Part shown: positions 62,239-64,000 of the stretch, piece after piece
Layout: each line of letters begins with the position of its first letter
How positions within the stretch are numbered: the stretch's first letter is position 1
Assembly (NCBI GenBank): GCA_016214035.1
Contig: JACRPF010000022.1
Span: 62,001 to 126,000 of the forward strand
Reading direction: 5' to 3'
Length of the DNA: 64,000 nucleotides
From: Spirochaetota bacterium
GTDB taxonomy: Bacteria > Spirochaetota > Brachyspiria > Brachyspirales > JACRPF01
Translations under genes and position numbers: made by a program
Notes under the pieces: model-generated
Database searches by the model: none
Seen by the model: only the letters and a program-made list of their open reading frames with translations
Told to the model about the DNA's origin: nothing

Positions 62239-63699
62239 ATGCCGAAACGCATTAAAAAAATCATGGTGGGCTTCCCGCCGATCGAGAGCAACAAAGGAAC
62301 ACCGCTCATCGCGCACAACCGTCTGTTCCAGTGGAGTCGTATCCCCGCGTTCACGTACCCCGTCGTACCGGCGCTGGCGGCATCCATGCTCGCACAGAAA
62401 GGATATGCGGTCGTGTTCAAGGATGCCATTGCGGAGCGAAGCACCGTCATGCAGTGGCTCGATTACGTCGAGGCGGAAAAGCCCGATCTTATCCTGTTCG
62501 AGGTAAAAACACCGGTTGTCAAGTATTACTGGGACATCGTCGATTCACTGAAAAGCAGATTCAAATCGGTACACGTCGCGCTGGCGGGCGATCATGTCAC
62601 GGCGCTTCCCGAAGAAGCCTTCGCGCGCTCGATGGTAGATTTTGTGCTTACCGGCGGTGATTTCGATTTTCTTCTGTGCAATCTTGTGGAACATCTCAAC
62701 AGCGGTACTGCGCTCGAACCGGGAATCTATCACCGCAGCGGCGGCGAGATCGGGAACACCGGACGCTATCAGCCGACCCATGATATAAACGCACAGTCGT
62801 TCATTGATCGCGATCTTACCAATTGGAAACGGTATGCCGCCGATAACGGGTCATATCGTCGTCTGCCGGGTACGTCCATCATGGCGGCGCGCGACTGCAG
62901 TTTTCACGCATGCACGTTCTGCTCATGGACGACGCTCTATGATAATTTCCGGGCGAGAAGTCCCGAACATGTTGTCGATGAGATCGAGATGCTCGCACAA
63001 AAGTACCATATACGCGCTATCGTCGATGAAAGCGGCTGTTTTCCTACGGGGGAGTGGCTTACCGCCTTCTGCAGACTGATGATGCAACGGAAGCTGAACC
63101 GGCGCGTGGCGCTGAGCGCTACCGTTTTTCCCGGCGCCTGTTCGTTTGATGACTTCAGGCTTATGAGGAAGGCGGGGTTTCATTCGGTACGCCTCTGCAT
63201 ATTTTCGGCAAACCAGTCTACACTTGACCGGATCGCGAAAGGAGTCAACGCAGGCGTCATTGAACAGTCATGCCGCAACGCCCGCCGCGCCGGCCTGCTG
63301 CCGGAGATTTCCGTTCTGTTCGGTTTTCCATGGGAAACCGAGGATGAGGCGATGAGCACATTGATGCTGGCGCGTAAACTCATGCTGCACGGATATGTCC
63401 ACAACGCCGCCGGCGGAATTGTCATTCCGTATCCGGGCACTGCGCTGTACGCCGAGTGCGAGGCCAATGGAACACTCGCCGTCCGGGAGTGGGAACGATA
63501 TGACATGCGCGATGCAGTCATGAAAAGTCCGATTACCGGCGCCGAGCTCAGACATATGGTGAAAGAACTGTACGCGCTTCATTTTCATCCGCTGTCACTC
63601 CTCCACAAACTCATCACCGTGCGTGATGCCGATGATATCATGTATCATTACCGGACATTCCATGCCATTTTTTTCGGACACCTGAAAGGATTCGTGTAG
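62239..63699 (+). CDS. B12-binding-type radical SAM protein with CX4CX2C cluster
   Basis: A 486-residue protein. Residues 1-140 look like a cobalamin-binding Rossmann domain (ALAASMLAQKGYAVVFKDAI, VHVALAGDHVTALPEEA). The cluster motif DCSFHACTFC has cysteines at 220, 225 and 228, spaced Cys-x4-Cys-x2-Cys rather than the usual x3, and the codons confirm this. The barrel continues with VDESGCFPTGEWL and FGFPWETEDEA, typical of this B12-radical SAM class. Substrate unknown. It starts 8 bases after cdsA, so a lipid or envelope role is possible. Confidence 0.85.
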   Translation: MPKRIKKIMVGFPPIESNKGTPLIAHNRLFQWSRIPAFTYPVVPALAASMLAQKGYAVVFKDAIAERSTVMQWLDYVEAEKPDLILFEVKTPVVKYYWDIVDSLKSRFKSVHVALAGDHVTALPEEAFARSMVDFVLTGGDFDFLLCNLVEHLNSGTALEPGIYHRSGGEIGNTGRYQPTHDINAQSFIDRDLTNWKRYAADNGSYRRLPGTSIMAARDCSFHACTFCSWTTLYDNFRARSPEHVVDEIEMLAQKYHIRAIVDESGCFPTGEWLTAFCRLMMQRKLNRRVALSATVFPGACSFDDFRLMRKAGFHSVRLCIFSANQSTLDRIAKGVNAGVIEQSCRNARRAGLLPEISVLFGFPWETEDEAMSTLMLARKLMLHGYVHNAAGGIVIPYPGTALYAECEANGTLAVREWERYDMRDAVMKSPITGAELRHMVKELYALHFHPLSLLHKLITVRDADDIMYHYRTFHAIFFGHLKGFV

Positions 63700-63720
63700 C
63701 GCACCGCTCATACATCGCTA

Positions 63721-63748
63721 TTGAAAATCAGCCCTCTTCCTGTATACT
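63721..63748 (+). promoter_or_regulatory. Predicted leaderless promoter of the gene at 63755
   Basis: TTGAAA (63721-63726) and TATACT (63743-63748), 16 bases apart, then 6 bases to the ATG. The sequence is shared with 55116-55143. Confidence 0.6.
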
Positions 63749-63754
63749 CACCGC

Positions 63755-64000
63755 ATGGCTGAAGTATCAACACCCGTCGACAAGCTGAAGACCGGCATGG
63801 TGGTTTCCGACACCGTCTACGGACCATCGGGCCGAAAACTTATCGAAAGCGGCATAGCGGTAACCGACGAGATGATAGCCATGCTCAAAAATTACGAAGT
63901 CACGCAGGTGATGATATTTGTCGCTGAGCAGTATAAAAAAATAGAACTGCCGAAAGCATTTCCGCAGGTCTCCTCGACGAATGCAGCGGAACGATTCGTT
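63755..64000 (+). CDS. N terminus of a probable HD-GYP-type regulatory protein (cut by window end)
   Basis: The 82 visible residues begin MAEVSTPVDKLKTGMVVSDT and continue SGRKLIESGIAVTDEMIAML. This is the N-terminal module commonly found before HD-GYP domains (a GMVV core followed by GIAVTDEMI). The rest lies beyond the window, so the HD-GYP assignment is inference. A shortened relative of its first 22 codons and promoter lies at 54972-55143. Confidence 0.6.
   Translation, partial: MAEVSTPVDKLKTGMVVSDTVYGPSGRKLIESGIAVTDEMIAMLKNYEVTQVMIFVAEQYKKIELPKAFPQVSSTNAAERFV

Noticed and set aside
1-64000. CRISPR arrays, tRNA or rRNA genes, insertion sequences, prophage
   Set aside because: No regular spaced repeats, cloverleaf-like sequence, transposase or integrase was found in gaps or genes.

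Overview
The window looks like chromosome from a Gram-negative (diderm) bacterium with roughly balanced base composition in genes and AT-rich gaps. Evidence for two membranes: a monofunctional peptidoglycan glycosyltransferase, a TonB-type C-terminal domain, an OmpA-type protein, a protease with a probable outer-membrane barrel, heptosyltransferase-like and O-antigen-type glycan genes. An anaerobic lifestyle is suggested by an anaerobic sulfatase maturase-like enzyme, three other radical SAM proteins and oxygen-sensitive class I fumarase. Some long proteins, such as the 830-residue cyclic-nucleotide-binding protein, resemble spirochaete proteins, but the phylum is only a tentative guess. No rRNA, tRNA, CRISPR array, prophage or insertion sequence was seen.

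Layout. 1-6.2 kb: a tandem-repeat secreted protein, fumarase, an AT-rich 504-bp gap with a perfect DnaA box and several near-matches, RNase J, and a sigma/anti-sigma pair. 6.2-11.8 kb: envelope proteins, an AraC regulator, a CsgG-like protein, a UroD-family protein and two parS-type sites (8180 and 10589). 11.8-27.3 kb: mostly housekeeping: GT9 transferase, MurB-PncC-CoaE-SPOR operon, histidine kinase, IspD-TerC-IspF operon, MetG-OmpA-TsaD operon, and a methyltransferase-HIT-P-loop kinase operon. 27.3-43.1 kb: a protease-propeller-barrel protein with an AraC regulator, a probable six-to-seven-gene operon (cNMP protein, tiny membrane peptide, PrmA, HD-GYP, TrxB, epimerase), MtgA, a DEAD-box helicase and secreted proteins.

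43.2-55.1 kb is a surface-glycan locus: radical SAM protein and Wzx-type flippase on one strand; RfbF, RfbG, RfbH, a ThDP-dependent YerE-like enzyme and a YerF-like reductase on the other. These five would convert glucose-1-phosphate towards a CDP-linked branched 3,6-dideoxyhexose of the yersiniose type; the usual RfbH reductase (DdhD) is not in the window. Three glycosyltransferases (GT4, GT10, GT2) follow. 55.2-64 kb: a FecR/Ig-like protein, an orphan HisH-HisF pair whose HisF lacks the usual Asp130, two SPASM-type radical SAM proteins, CdsA, a B12-type radical SAM protein with CX4CX2C spacing, and the start of a DVxxxxGMVV-type regulatory protein cut by the window end.

The signals I consider most worth following are: (1) repeated promoters whose -10 box lies 6-7 bases before the start codon, implying leaderless mRNAs; (2) two parS sites plus a DnaA-box region, suggesting proximity to the replication origin; (3) the yersiniose-type pathway; (4) a diverged copy of the promoter and 5' end of the last gene placed in front of the glycosyltransferase operon; (5) the altered HisF.
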